Source of the DNA: JAABSQ01 sp964573705 | GTDB lineage: Bacteria; Desulfobacterota; Desulfobacteria; Desulfobacterales; Desulfococcaceae | DNA length: 64,000 nucleotides | Direction of reading: 5' to 3' | Assembly: GCA_964573705.1 (NCBI GenBank) | Contig: CAZNLT010000006.1 | Location: forward strand, 1 to 64,000 | Shown: positions 16,867 to 25,414 of the stretch, one piece after another | Numbering within the stretch: position 1 is the stretch's first letter | How the letters are laid out: each line of letters begins with the position of its first letter | Notes under the pieces: generated by a model | The model's input: the letters and a program-made list of their open reading frames with translations, nothing else | What the model was told of the DNA's origin: nothing | The model's database searches: none | Program-made: the position numbers and the translations under genes

Positions 16867-19038
16867 ATGATTCGTATCAGCGACATTATCGATAAAGTCC
16901 TGGAAAACAATCCGGAATCGGACCTGGATATTATCGACAAGGCCTATATCTATTCGGCCCGGGTCCATGACGGACAGGTGCGGTTGTCCGGGGAGCCCTA
17001 TCTCTCCCATCCGCTGGAGGTGGCCTATATCCTGGCCGATATGCGGCTGGACCCGATCAGCATTGCGGCCGGACTTTTGCATGATGTGGTCGAAGACACC
17101 CATGCCACCCTGGAGGAGATCGAAGCGGATTTCGGCAAGGATATCGCCCACATCGTTTCGGGCGTGACAAAGCTCAGCAAGGTCCACTCCCACAGCGCTC
17201 AGGAGCGGCATGCCGAAAGCATTCGGAAAATGATTCTGGCCATGGCCGACGATATTCGGGTGATACTGATCAAGCTGGCCGATCGGCTTCACAACATGCG
17301 CACCCTCAAATACCATCGAAAGGAGGAAAAGAAACGGTCCATTTCCCAGGAAACCCTCGATATTTATGCATCCATCGCTTCCCGACTCGGGATTTACTGG
17401 ATGAAAAAGGAGCTGGAAGATACCTCCTTCCGGTATATCCATCCGGAGGAATACTCGAAAATCCGAGGTCTGGTCAGCAAGGACCAGGCAGAGCGCGAGA
17501 ACTACCTGGAATCGGTTCGGGACCTGATTCGAAAGGAATTGGAAAAATCGAATCTCCCCTGCGAGGTGACCGGGCGATACAAGCATTTTTTCAGTATTTA
17601 TCAAAAGATGCTTCAGCAGAATCTCGAGTTCGAGGATGTATACGACATCGTGGCCTTCCGGATCATCACCGACACCAAATCCCACTGCTATGAGGCCCTC
17701 GGGGTGCTGCACGCTCTCTGGAAACCCATCGACATCAAATTCAAAGATTATATCGGCCGGCCCAAACCCAATATGTATCAATCCCTTCATACCACGGTGA
17801 TCGGTCCCTATGGTGAGCGGGTGGAGATTCAGATTCGCACCTATGAGATGGACCGGGTGGCCAACGCCGGAATCGCGGCCCACTGGGGGTATAAAGAGGG
17901 CAAACAGGTGGACGAAAACATCAGCCAGAAGTTCGCCTGGCTTCAGACTTTGATTGAAAATCAGGCCTCCATCAATGATCCCGACGAATTTCTGGAGAGT
18001 GTTCGAATCGATCTGTTCCCCGACGAAGTTTATGTGTTTACGCCCCGGGGAGAGATTCGGTCTCTGGTCAAGGGGTCCACGCCGGTCGATTTCGCCTATC
18101 TCATCCACACCGAAGTGGGCAACCAGTGTACCGGGGCCAAGGTCAACGGCCGCATGGCGCCGCTCAAGCATGAACTCCAGACCGGAGATGTGGTGGAGAT
18201 CATCACCTCCAAAAACCATCATCCGAGCAAAGACTGGCTCAGTTTCGTCAAAACGGTAAAGGCCCGGTCCCGGATCCGGCAATGGATCAAAACCCAGGAG
18301 AAGGAGCGGTCGATTACCCTGGGTCGGGAGATGTGCGAAAAAGCCTTTCGAAAATACAAGATCAGCTTCAGCGGACAGATCAAATCCGATGAAATGAATC
18401 AGGTGATGGAGGAGTTCGGATTCAAGACCCTGGATGACTTAATCGCCAATGTCGGCTACGGGAAAATCACTCCGCTTCAAATAGCGAAGAAATATCTCAA
18501 TAAAACCGGCGACGGTGAGTCGGAGGAAGGAGAGGGCGAGGACCTACACGGAAATTTTCTCGACAAAATCATTCATCGGGTGCGGCGGAAAAAAACGGGC
18601 CCCGGTGTGACCGTCAAAGGCATGGATGATATTCTGGTCCGGTTCGGCAAATGCTGTCAGCCGGTAGCCGGGGACCCGATCACCGGGTATATCACCCGGG
18701 GCCGCGGGGTGACCGTCCACCGGGCCAACTGTGTCAATGCCCTGCAGATGAGCCCGGATCGCAAAATCAATGTCTCTTGGACCGATGATTCAAACGAGAC
18801 CTACCCGGTCAAGATTCACATTCGCTCTCTGGACCGGGTCGGACTGCTGGCGGATCTGGCGTCCAATATCAGCAAAAACGGCGCCAATATCGTCAATGCC
18901 CATTCGGAGATTCGGGACGACAAAACCGTGGACAGCATTTTTACGTTGGCCGTAAAGGACACCGAGCACCTCGACCGGGTCCTTTCGGCCTTGAAAAAGG
19001 TGAAACAGATCAACCGAGTGCATCGAATCGACAGTTAA
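16867..19038 (+). CDS. relA: Bifunctional (p)ppGpp synthetase/hydrolase (RelA/SpoT, Rel)
   Basis: Master enzyme of the stringent response. Domain order is HD hydrolase (about 25-180, with His72-Asp73 in LLHDVVEDT), synthetase (about 235-345, FKDYIGRPKPNMYQSLHTTV), TGS (about 385-450, DEVYVFTPRGEI), a helical/zinc-finger-like region (CCQPVAGDPI) and a C-terminal ACT domain (about 645-723). The intact HD motif and the KD-type synthetase loop suggest a bifunctional Rel. The 723 residues match. ATG 16867 has no Shine-Dalgarno sequence and sits right after the proS terminator. Its stop overlaps the stop of rpmB on the other strand by four bases. Confidence 0.95.
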   Translation: MIRISDIIDKVLENNPESDLDIIDKAYIYSARVHDGQVRLSGEPYLSHPLEVAYILADMRLDPISIAAGLLHDVVEDTHATLEEIEADFGKDIAHIVSGVTKLSKVHSHSAQERHAESIRKMILAMADDIRVILIKLADRLHNMRTLKYHRKEEKKRSISQETLDIYASIASRLGIYWMKKELEDTSFRYIHPEEYSKIRGLVSKDQAERENYLESVRDLIRKELEKSNLPCEVTGRYKHFFSIYQKMLQQNLEFEDVYDIVAFRIITDTKSHCYEALGVLHALWKPIDIKFKDYIGRPKPNMYQSLHTTVIGPYGERVEIQIRTYEMDRVANAGIAAHWGYKEGKQVDENISQKFAWLQTLIENQASINDPDEFLESVRIDLFPDEVYVFTPRGEIRSLVKGSTPVDFAYLIHTEVGNQCTGAKVNGRMAPLKHELQTGDVVEIITSKNHHPSKDWLSFVKTVKARSRIRQWIKTQEKERSITLGREMCEKAFRKYKISFSGQIKSDEMNQVMEEFGFKTLDDLIANVGYGKITPLQIAKKYLNKTGDGESEEGEGEDLHGNFLDKIIHRVRRKKTGPGVTVKGMDDILVRFGKCCQPVAGDPITGYITRGRGVTVHRANCVNALQMSPDRKINVSWTDDSNETYPVKIHIRSLDRVGLLADLASNISKNGANIVNAHSEIRDDKTVDSIFTLAVKDTEHLDRVLSALKKVKQINRVHRIDS

Positions 19039-19226
19039 GGCGCCTTGGCCACCCGGTTCGATTTGATGCAGGTGGTGCAGACCAGTTTTCGAGTCACCCG
19101 GCCGCTTTCCATGGCCCGAACCCGCTGAAGATTGGGTTTGAACCGGCGCTTGTTGAGGTTGTGGGCATGACTGACATGATTGCCGACCCGGGCCTTTTTT
19201 CCGCAGATTTCGCATATTTTAGACAT
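19035..19226 (-). CDS. rpmB: Ribosomal protein bL28
   Basis: Large-subunit ribosomal protein L28, 63 residues. It keeps zinc-binding cysteine pairs CEIC near the N-terminus and CTTC near the C-terminus (the C+ form), and the conserved core GNHVSHAHNLNKRRFKPNLQRVR. AAGGAG lies upstream of ATG 19226. It is monocistronic with its own promoter and convergent with relA. The C+ form suggests that a zinc-free paralogue may exist elsewhere, but that cannot be seen here. Confidence 0.97.
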   Translation of the reverse strand: MSKICEICGKKARVGNHVSHAHNLNKRRFKPNLQRVRAMESGRVTRKLVCTTCIKSNRVAKAP

Positions 19227-19295
19227 TTCATTCTCTCCTTTACAGAGGTATTCGAATTCTTTTCGCCCCTAAGTCTCTAAAAAACAGAAACGCGT

Positions 19296-19324
19296 ACTAT
19301 AAAGCGAATTGATATGGGTGTAAA
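19296..19324 (-). promoter_or_regulatory. Sigma-70-type promoter for rpmB
   Basis: Read leftward: TTTACA (19324-19319), a 17-base spacer and TATAGT (19301-19296), about 70 bases upstream of the rpmB start. A short inverted repeat (CGCTTCG/CGAAGCG, 19340-19361) lies between this promoter and the bamD stop and may end the bamD transcript, though it is not followed by T residues. Confidence 0.6.
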
Positions 19325-19380
19325 GCGGTTTTTTGTCGCCGCTTCGCTTTTACCCGAAGCGACGGCAGAAGGGGAGGGAC

Positions 19381-20040
19381 CTAATTGTTCTGACGTTGTT
19401 TCTTGAGGGACGCTTCGCAGAGTGCCAGATAGTGCAGCGCCTTCTGATGAATACCGACGTCCGGGTATTCGGTGAGGATGGTCTTGAAGCGGCTCAGGGC
19501 CGGTTCATATTTTTTATTTTTGAAATAAAAAAGCCCCACATAGAACTCATGCCCGGCCAGGCTTTTCAGGCATTCCTTGAGATGGCCTTCGGCTTTGGCC
19601 GAGTATTCGCTCTTGGGATAATCCCGAATGAGACGCCGATAGGTGTCCAGCGCCTGGCGGACCGCTTTCTGGTCCCGGTCGATGGTATCCCTCTGACGGT
19701 AGTAGCTGGTGCCGATCTGGTAGATGACATAGGGGATGGCTTCATTGCGCGGATGAAGGGTCTCAAATCCTTCATAGGCGAAGATGGCCTCATCATATTC
19801 TCCCAAATGGAAATGGGCGTCGGCGATTTTCAGTGCGGCCAGACTTGCGTATTCACTGAACGGATACCAGTCTTTGAGCTTTTCAAAGGATTCAATGGCC
19901 GGGCGATATTTTCCGTCTTCATAGGCGCTCATGCCCTCTTCGGCCAGTTCATAGGCGGTTTTTTCGTCCCGGGCCTGGAACCAGGAACATCCCGGGAACG
20001 CAAAGAATAAGATCATGCAAAAAATAATGTTTTGTTTCAT
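19381..20040 (-). CDS. bamD: Outer-membrane assembly lipoprotein BamD
   Basis: Component of the BAM complex that inserts beta-barrel proteins into the outer membrane. The 219-residue precursor has a lipoprotein signal (FCMILFFAFPGCSWF, lipid-bearing Cys18) and four to five TPR units from about residue 30 (YELAEEGMSAYEDGKYRPAIESFEKLKDWYPFSEYASLA and similar). ATG 20040 overlaps the trxB stop (ATGA), so it is translated with the thioredoxin genes. The linkage of thioredoxin and BamD is characteristic of some Desulfobacterota; I infer co-expression, not direct interaction. Confidence 0.92.
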   Translation of the reverse strand: MKQNIIFCMILFFAFPGCSWFQARDEKTAYELAEEGMSAYEDGKYRPAIESFEKLKDWYPFSEYASLAALKIADAHFHLGEYDEAIFAYEGFETLHPRNEAIPYVIYQIGTSYYRQRDTIDRDQKAVRQALDTYRRLIRDYPKSEYSAKAEGHLKECLKSLAGHEFYVGLFYFKNKKYEPALSRFKTILTEYPDVGIHQKALHYLALCEASLKKQRQNN

Positions 20041-20966
20041 TGGACCCTGTTTTCGATGTAGTTTTCCGCGGAATGGGCCGCAATGGCCCCGTCTCCGACG
20101 GCGGTGGCGATCTGCCTGAAACTGGTGACCCGCACATCGCCGGCGGCGAAAACGCCGGGGACCGAGGTTTCCATGTCGGCATCCGCATCAACAAACCCGA
20201 GTTCGTCCCGCTTGACGGCATCCCCGAGAAAGTCGGCATTGGGCAGGATACCGATCCAGACGAAAAACGCATCCGCCTGAAGAGCCCGGCCCTCCCCGGT
20301 CTTGACATTCCGAACATGGACCGTTTCTACGCGGTCGAGTCCGCTGATCCCGGTCACCACCGTGTCCCAGAGGATATCGATTTTGCCGTTGGCCAGGGCC
20401 CGTTCCCTGAAAATTTTTTCGGCCCGGAATTGATCCCGCCGGTGAATCAGATACACTTTTTTGACGAACTTTGTGAGAAAAATGCTTTCTTTTACGGCCG
20501 TATCTCCGCCGCCCACTGCGGCCGCGACCCGATCCCGGTAAAAAGGGCCGTCGCAGGTGGCGCAGGTGGAGATTCCTTTTCCGAAAAACTGCGCTTCGCC
20601 CGGCACCCCCAAGCGTTTGGGGCCGGCGCCGGTGGCGATGATCACGGCGCGGGCGGTGATGGATTTGTTGCTGAGACGGATTTTTTTGACCGAATCGGAA
20701 AAATTGACCGACATCGCTTCATCGGATTCGATTTTGAGTCCGAACCGCTCGGCCTGATCGTTCATCAGCTTCACCATCTGAGGACCGGTGATCCCCTCGG
20801 GGAACCCCGGGTAGTTTTCGATCCAATCGGTGATCAGGACCTGTCCGCCGAGAAAGGATTTTTCAATGAGAACGGCGTTCAAGCGGGCCCGTGCCGCATA
20901 CAAGCCGGCAGTGAGACCCGCCGGCCCACCGCCGAGAATCACAAGATCATAATCGACACGGTCCAT
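20037..20966 (-). CDS. trxB: Thioredoxin reductase
   Basis: FAD- and pyridine nucleotide-dependent reductase of thioredoxin. The 309-residue protein has the FAD motif LGGGPAGLTAG near the N-terminus, the redox pair Cys135/Cys138 in CATCDG, the NADPH motif GGGDTAVKE and the C-terminal FAD motif GVFAAGDVR. It lies 17 bases after trxA. The start ATG 20966 fits the family N-terminus, though no good ribosome site is visible, suggesting coupling to trxA. Confidence 0.96.
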   Translation of the reverse strand: MDRVDYDLVILGGGPAGLTAGLYAARARLNAVLIEKSFLGGQVLITDWIENYPGFPEGITGPQMVKLMNDQAERFGLKIESDEAMSVNFSDSVKKIRLSNKSITARAVIIATGAGPKRLGVPGEAQFFGKGISTCATCDGPFYRDRVAAAVGGGDTAVKESIFLTKFVKKVYLIHRRDQFRAEKIFRERALANGKIDILWDTVVTGISGLDRVETVHVRNVKTGEGRALQADAFFVWIGILPNADFLGDAVKRDELGFVDADADMETSVPGVFAAGDVRVTSFRQIATAVGDGAIAAHSAENYIENRVQ

Positions 20967-20983
20967 TGTAAATCAGGCGAATT

Positions 20984-21310
20984 CTACAGGAGTTTGCCGA
21001 TGGCTTCTTCCAGTTTGGCCTTGGCGACCATGCCGGTGATCTGGTCCGCGACTTCCCCGTCCCGAAAAAAGATGAGGGTCGGAATGGCTCGGATGCCGTA
21101 TTTCCCCGGCGTGACCGGGTTGTCGTCCACATTGCATTTGGCGAATTTGATCTTGTCGCCGTACTCCTTGGAAAGGTCTTCAACCACCGGTCCGATCGCC
21201 TTGCAGGGGCCGCACCAGGGGGCCCAGAAATCGACCAGTACCGGCTTGTCGGATTCCAACACTTCGGATTCAAAACTGCTGTCGCTGATTTCCATAATTC
21301 CTTCGGCCAT
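20984..21310 (-). CDS. trxA: Thioredoxin
   Basis: Small disulfide reductase of 108 residues with the active site Trp-Cys-Gly-Pro-Cys-Lys (Cys33, Cys36) and the cis-proline region GIRAIPTLIFF. AAGGAT lies ten bases upstream of ATG 21310. It is the first gene of the trxA-trxB-bamD unit, behind a full-consensus sigma-70 promoter and a roughly 150-base leader with hairpin potential. Confidence 0.97.
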   Translation of the reverse strand: MAEGIMEISDSSFESEVLESDKPVLVDFWAPWCGPCKAIGPVVEDLSKEYGDKIKFAKCNVDDNPVTPGKYGIRAIPTLIFFRDGEVADQITGMVAKAKLEEAIGKLL

Positions 21311-21390
21311 AATATTGATATCCTTTCTTTAGGTGAATTGCTGAATTTTTAGCTTCCGAAACCTTCTTTAAAACGGCATTTCTCAGTGGA

Positions 21391-21496
21391 TCCATGCATG
21401 GAGTCGATTCAAGATCCGGAAATCGACTCGGTATTTTCCTTTACGACATTCGAGCTAAAATATAGAAATTATAGTAACCCGAGTCACCCTTGTCAA
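21391..21496 (-). promoter_or_regulatory. Consensus sigma-70 promoter and structured leader of trxA
   Basis: Read leftward: TTGACA (21496-21491), exactly 17 bases, TATAAT (21473-21468), both hexamers perfect. The expected transcript starts near 21461 and carries a hairpin formed by GAGTCGATT (21401-21409) with AATCGACTC (21421-21429), next to the palindrome TCCATGCATGGA (21391-21402). The rest of 21311-21601 shows no gene. Confidence 0.75.
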
Positions 21497-21601
21497 CCGA
21501 ACAATTCGAAGGTCATACGAGTTCCTTCTGTCCGATTGACACCCTTTTCGGGTTCTGATACCTGGTACCCGTGATGATTCTACGAACAGGAGACCACTCA
21601 A

Positions 21602-22411
21602 ATGAAAGAAAAAATTCGGATCGGCGCGTTCATATCGGGCGGAGGGTCCAATTTACAGGCCATTATTGATGCCTGTGAATCGGGAGGGATCAATGCCAAG
21701 ATGGTGTTCGTGGGCGCCGACAACCCCCGGGCAAAGGGACTGGCTCGGGCTGAGCGCCATTCGATTCCCCGGTTTATCGTCGATTACGGGTCCATTATCC
21801 GTCGATACCGGCAAGATCCCCGGGATATTTCGGTCCCCGAGGATTTCGACATTGGAGCGGTTCGGGCCAAACAGCACCTTTTCCACGCCGATGTCGATCC
21901 GGCCCGGGTGGAGGGATTTCTTCGGACCCGGGCGGCTGCCGAGGCGGCGCTGCTGCATGAGATGGACGCTTATCCGTTCGATCTTCTGGTGCTGGCCGGT
22001 TTTATGCGGAACCTGACCCCCTATTTTATCGACCGGGTCAATACCGATCCCGAGCATCCCCGCATCATGAATATCCATCCGGCCCTGCTGCCGGCCTTTC
22101 CCGGTGTGGACGGCTACGGAGACACCTACCGGTACGGCTGCAAGATCGGCGGGGGTACGGTCCATTTCATCGATTACGGAGAGGATTCCGGGCCCATCAT
22201 CGGGCAGCGGGCGTTTCCCATTGAAGAAAAGGAGGGCCTGGATGCGGTTCGTGAAAAAGGATTGAAGGAAGAATGGAAGCTTTATCCGGAATGCATTCGG
22301 CTGTTTTCCGAAGGTCGCCTGAAGCTTGTTCGGCGAGATTTTTCGAATCAGGAGCACTCAGGGCCGGGTTTCGCCCTGCGGCAAAGGGTCCACGTTCAGG
22401 TCTTGAACTAA
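21602..22411 (+). CDS. purN: PurN-like phosphoribosylglycinamide formyltransferase, long form
   Basis: 10-formyl-tetrahydrofolate-dependent formyltransferase, probably of purine synthesis. The catalytic Asn and His lie in MNIHPALLPAFPG and the Asp in HFIDYGEDSGPII; the N-terminal phosphate loop is ISGGGSNLQAII. At 269 residues it is 60-70 longer than E. coli PurN. The extra length sits mainly in a charged insertion at about residues 62-110 (RRYRQDPRDISVPEDFDIG and beyond) before the fold resumes at FDLLVLAGFMRNLTP. The conserved residues argue for activity; a role on another formyl acceptor cannot be excluded. Confidence 0.8.
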   Translation: MKEKIRIGAFISGGGSNLQAIIDACESGGINAKMVFVGADNPRAKGLARAERHSIPRFIVDYGSIIRRYRQDPRDISVPEDFDIGAVRAKQHLFHADVDPARVEGFLRTRAAAEAALLHEMDAYPFDLLVLAGFMRNLTPYFIDRVNTDPEHPRIMNIHPALLPAFPGVDGYGDTYRYGCKIGGGTVHFIDYGEDSGPIIGQRAFPIEEKEGLDAVREKGLKEEWKLYPECIRLFSEGRLKLVRRDFSNQEHSGPGFALRQRVHVQVLN

Positions 22412-22476
22412 GTTTTTTGTAAAAGCCGCCGGATCGGTGGTGCGCAATCGGCAAACGGGTGGATCGGGAACATGAA

Positions 22477-22506
22477 AAAGCCCCCGGCGTAAAGGCCGGG
22501 GACTTT
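22477..22506 (-). terminator. Terminator of the kor operon (bidirectional)
   Basis: A GC-rich stem (22479-22488 with 22494-22503, one mismatch at most) with a short loop. Read leftward it ends in TTTTT after the korC stop; read rightward it ends in TTT, so it may also serve the PurN-like gene. Confidence 0.8.
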
Positions 22507-22529
22507 CGGATAATACCGGACAATCGGAT

Positions 22530-23075
22530 TCAGACCTTGACCTGAGTCGCCAACTCCATTCCCAATTCGAGGGCCTGCCGGTTCATGTCTAAAAATCCGG
22601 CGGGGATCCGTTTTTCCAGGACCTTGAGAATCGAATCGGATGCCACCACCTGAGTGAGCCCGATGACCACCCCCAGCATGCAGATGTTGAAGACGATCGG
22701 TTTGCCGATTTGCTCCATCACCGTCTGGTACATGGGCGCCTGCACCTGCCGGGCATCCACTTTGGTGTAGGTTTTCACGAACCGGGAGTCGATCAGCAGG
22801 GTGCCGCCGGGCCGAATGATCGAATTGAATTTGGTGTAGGCCTCCTGGGTCAGACAGACCAGGACATTGGGCTGGGTCACCTTGGGATAGTGAATTTCAG
22901 TATCCGCGATGATCACATCCGACCGGGTTGCACCGCCCCGGGCCTCGGGGCCGTAAACCTGAGATTGGGTGGCGATCAGGTGGTCGTATAAAACCGCGGC
23001 TTCCGCCAGAATGATCGCGGCGGTGATGACCCCCTGGCCTCCGGAGCCTGAAAAAACCAATCGACATCTTTCCAT
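22530..23075 (-). CDS. korC: 2-oxoacid:ferredoxin oxidoreductase, gamma subunit
   Basis: Gamma subunit of a four-part oxidoreductase that interconverts a 2-oxoacid and its acyl-CoA with ferredoxin. The 181-residue protein has the family opening RLVFSGSGGQGVITAA and YGPEARGGATRSDVIIAD. It overlaps korB by one base. The subunit order delta-alpha-beta-gamma on the minus strand is that of the 2-oxoglutarate (Kor) group, here probably acting in the reductive or oxidative TCA direction. The exact 2-oxoacid (2-oxoglutarate or a branched-chain oxoacid) cannot be decided from sequence by eye. Confidence 0.88.
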   Translation of the reverse strand: MERCRLVFSGSGGQGVITAAIILAEAAVLYDHLIATQSQVYGPEARGGATRSDVIIADTEIHYPKVTQPNVLVCLTQEAYTKFNSIIRPGGTLLIDSRFVKTYTKVDARQVQAPMYQTVMEQIGKPIVFNICMLGVVIGLTQVVASDSILKVLEKRIPAGFLDMNRQALELGMELATQVKV

Positions 23076-23881
23076 TACGAACGCCCTTTCATCGCCGTTT
23101 CGATCACTTTGTCATACTCGCTGCAGTATTCGGGTAAATCCTTTCTTACAAAAACCCCCCGTTCGAGCAGTTCCGGATTTTCCGCTTTGGCTTTGGAGCC
23201 GATGGGGGTGGTGTTCTTTTTATAATACTCCATCATATCCGCAGCGCTGCCCAGTCTGTTTTTCCGACCGAAATAGGTGGGGCACTGGGTCAGCACCTCC
23301 ACCACCGAAAACCCGTCGTGCAGAATCGCCTCTTTGAGCATTTTGGTCATCTGCTGGGCATGATAGGTGGTGGTGCGGGCCACGTAGGTGGCGCCGGCCG
23401 CTTTGGACAGCTCCACGATATCGAAGTCATGGTCGATATTGGTGTAGGGGGCGGTGGAGGCGATGGTGCCGTATCCGGAAAGCGGGGAGTACTGCCCGCC
23501 GGTCATTCCGTAGATTCGATTGTTCATGACCACCGCGGTCATGGCGATGTTCCGCCGGGCCGCATGAATGAAGTGATTCCCGCCGATGGCCAGGGCGTCA
23601 CCGTCGCCCATGGGGACGATCACGTTCAGCTCGGGCTGGCTCATCTTCACACCGGTGGCAAAGGCCAGGGCCCGACCGTGGAGGGTGTGCAGAGAGTGAA
23701 AATCCACATACCCCGAGATTCGGGAGGAACACCCGATGCCGGAGACCATGACGATTTCATTTTTGCTGAAGCCCAGCTCTTCCACCGCCCGCAACATGCT
23801 GTTGAGGACAATGCCGTGTCCGCATCCCGGGCACCACATGTGCGGGAAAAATTTTTGTCGAATATAGTCCTTGATCGCCAT
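23075..23881 (-). CDS. korB: 2-oxoacid:ferredoxin oxidoreductase, beta (TPP-binding) subunit
   Basis: Thiamine diphosphate-binding subunit, 268 residues. The CPGCGHG motif near the N-terminus is typical of KorB, and the TPP/Mg motif is GDGDALAIGGNHFIHAARRN with MNNRIYGMTGGQ. No extra ferredoxin domain is fused. ATG 23881 lies six bases after the korA stop. It forms the catalytic core with KorA and KorC and passes electrons to the delta subunit. Confidence 0.9.
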   Translation of the reverse strand: MAIKDYIRQKFFPHMWCPGCGHGIVLNSMLRAVEELGFSKNEIVMVSGIGCSSRISGYVDFHSLHTLHGRALAFATGVKMSQPELNVIVPMGDGDALAIGGNHFIHAARRNIAMTAVVMNNRIYGMTGGQYSPLSGYGTIASTAPYTNIDHDFDIVELSKAAGATYVARTTTYHAQQMTKMLKEAILHDGFSVVEVLTQCPTYFGRKNRLGSAADMMEYYKKNTTPIGSKAKAENPELLERGVFVRKDLPEYCSEYDKVIETAMKGRS

Positions 23882-23887
23882 ATCCTC

Positions 23888-25039
23888 TTACACTCCCTTT
23901 CCTTGGATGAGCCGAAGGATGTTTTTGATGTCGGTAGGGGTGATGAAAACGCCGTCGATGCGGTTGGCCAGGACCACCCGTTCGGGATGATGGACCGCCC
24001 GTTTCACCGCCCGAAGCACCTGCCCCATGTTCATTTCCACCACCACGATATGCCGGGCTTTTTCGCATTTTTCCTCCACCAGGCCGTAGGGAAAGGGCCA
24101 GATGGTCTGAAGTTCCAGAAGCCCCAGACGTTCCCCCCGGGCCCGTCGGTTTTCCACGATGTGAAGGGAGGAACGGGCCGATGATCCATAGGAGATCAGA
24201 ACCGTTCGGGCGTCTTCCAGGTAATACTCCTTGTACCGGGTGATGGTGTCGACGTTGTTTTTGATCTTGTCCACCAGGTGGCGGAGCAGAGTGTGGACCA
24301 CGCTCGGGTTGCTGGACGGAAATCCCCACATATCATGGGCCAAGCCGGTGACGTTGTAGCGATGCTGGCCTCCGAAATCAGACATGGGAAGCCGGCCGTC
24401 CTCCCGGGGCAGGTAGGGGTGATAATCGACCCCGGCCTTGACCGAAGTCCTGAGTCGACCCACCACCGGGATTTCCCCGGGTTCCGGAATGGTCAGCCGT
24501 TCCCGCATGTGGCCGATCACCTCGTCGAACAGAAGGATCACCGGGGTTCGGTAGGTCTCGGCCATATTGAAGGCGTCCACGGTGATATTGAAGGCATCCT
24601 GGTGGTTGGATGCGGTGAGCGCGATAATGGCGTGGTCGCCGTGGGCCCCCCATCGGGCCTGGTAAACATCCCCCTGACTGGGGCAGGTGGGAAGGCCGGT
24701 GGAGGGCCCGCCTCTCATCACGTTGACGATCACACAGGGGATTTCCGCCATAATGGCATAGCCGAGCCCTTCCTGCATGAGCGAAAACCCGGGTCCGCTG
24801 GTGGCGGTCATGACTTTGTGGCCGGTCAGGGAGGCCCCGATGATGGCGCAGATGGATGAGATTTCATCCTCCATCTGAATGAACTTGCCGCCGATCTGGG
24901 GAAGCCGGTAGGACATGTGCTCCGCCACCTCGGTGGATGGCGTAATCGGGTAGCCGGCAAAAAAATCGAGCCCCGCATAGAGGGCCGCTTCCACGCATGC
25001 TTCGTTGCCTTGGACAAATTTGATATTTCCGTCCGTCAT
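23888..25039 (-). CDS. korA: 2-oxoacid:ferredoxin oxidoreductase, alpha subunit
   Basis: Alpha subunit, 383 residues from ATG 25039, which overlaps the korD stop (TAATG). The N-terminus FVQGNEACVEAALYAGLDFFAGYPITPSTE and the ATSGPGFSLMQEGLGYA segment are family signatures of the pyrimidine-binding half of the TPP site. The frame continues upstream into korD, but the family sequence and the stop/start overlap fix this start. Confidence 0.9.
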   Translation of the reverse strand: MTDGNIKFVQGNEACVEAALYAGLDFFAGYPITPSTEVAEHMSYRLPQIGGKFIQMEDEISSICAIIGASLTGHKVMTATSGPGFSLMQEGLGYAIMAEIPCVIVNVMRGGPSTGLPTCPSQGDVYQARWGAHGDHAIIALTASNHQDAFNITVDAFNMAETYRTPVILLFDEVIGHMRERLTIPEPGEIPVVGRLRTSVKAGVDYHPYLPREDGRLPMSDFGGQHRYNVTGLAHDMWGFPSSNPSVVHTLLRHLVDKIKNNVDTITRYKEYYLEDARTVLISYGSSARSSLHIVENRRARGERLGLLELQTIWPFPYGLVEEKCEKARHIVVVEMNMGQVLRAVKRAVHHPERVVLANRIDGVFITPTDIKNILRLIQGKGV

Positions 25040-25263
25040 TATTCGGAATCTCCCTCCTCCGTGAGGACCTCTACAGCGAGATCCGGGCAGCGGATTTCGC
25101 ATTGCCTGCAGCAGATGCAGTCTTGGGGGCGCGCAGCGTATACCTTTTCCTCTTCATCGAGTTCCAATGCTTTGGTGGGACAAAAATGGACGCAGATGCC
25201 GCACCCCTTGCACCAGCTTCGCTCGATGCGGTATTCCTTGAGTTGATTTTTTTTGGGGGCCAT
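25039..25263 (-). CDS. korD: 2-oxoacid:ferredoxin oxidoreductase, delta subunit (2[4Fe-4S] ferredoxin)
   Basis: A 74-residue ferredoxin with two cluster motifs, CKGCGICVHFCP and CICCRQCEIRCP. It is the electron-accepting subunit of the Kor complex and the first gene of the korDABC unit. A GAGGT lies about eight bases upstream of ATG 25263. Confidence 0.92.
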   Translation of the reverse strand: MAPKKNQLKEYRIERSWCKGCGICVHFCPTKALELDEEEKVYAARPQDCICCRQCEIRCPDLAVEVLTEEGDSE

Positions 25264-25414
25264 TCACCATACCTCTTTGTAAGGAAGCCGGTTCAATTCC
25301 GGGGCTTCATTTATCTCGAATAAAATGTTCAGGCGGAATTGTTTAACCGCCCGGTTGATATTCGGGTCCATAGTGACTTTGAAACGCGAAGTCAAGAAAA
25401 AGGGGGATGCCGGC

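Noticed and set aside
16681..18282. Reverse open frame of 533 codons opposite relA and the end of proS
   Set aside because: Both forward genes are clear; the reverse frame crosses two genes and a terminator and has no family motifs.
23318..24184. Long forward open frame (288 codons) opposite korA/korB
   Set aside because: It is antisense to two well-conserved genes, is rich in His/Gly/Asp from the opposite-strand codon pattern, and has no recognisable motif.
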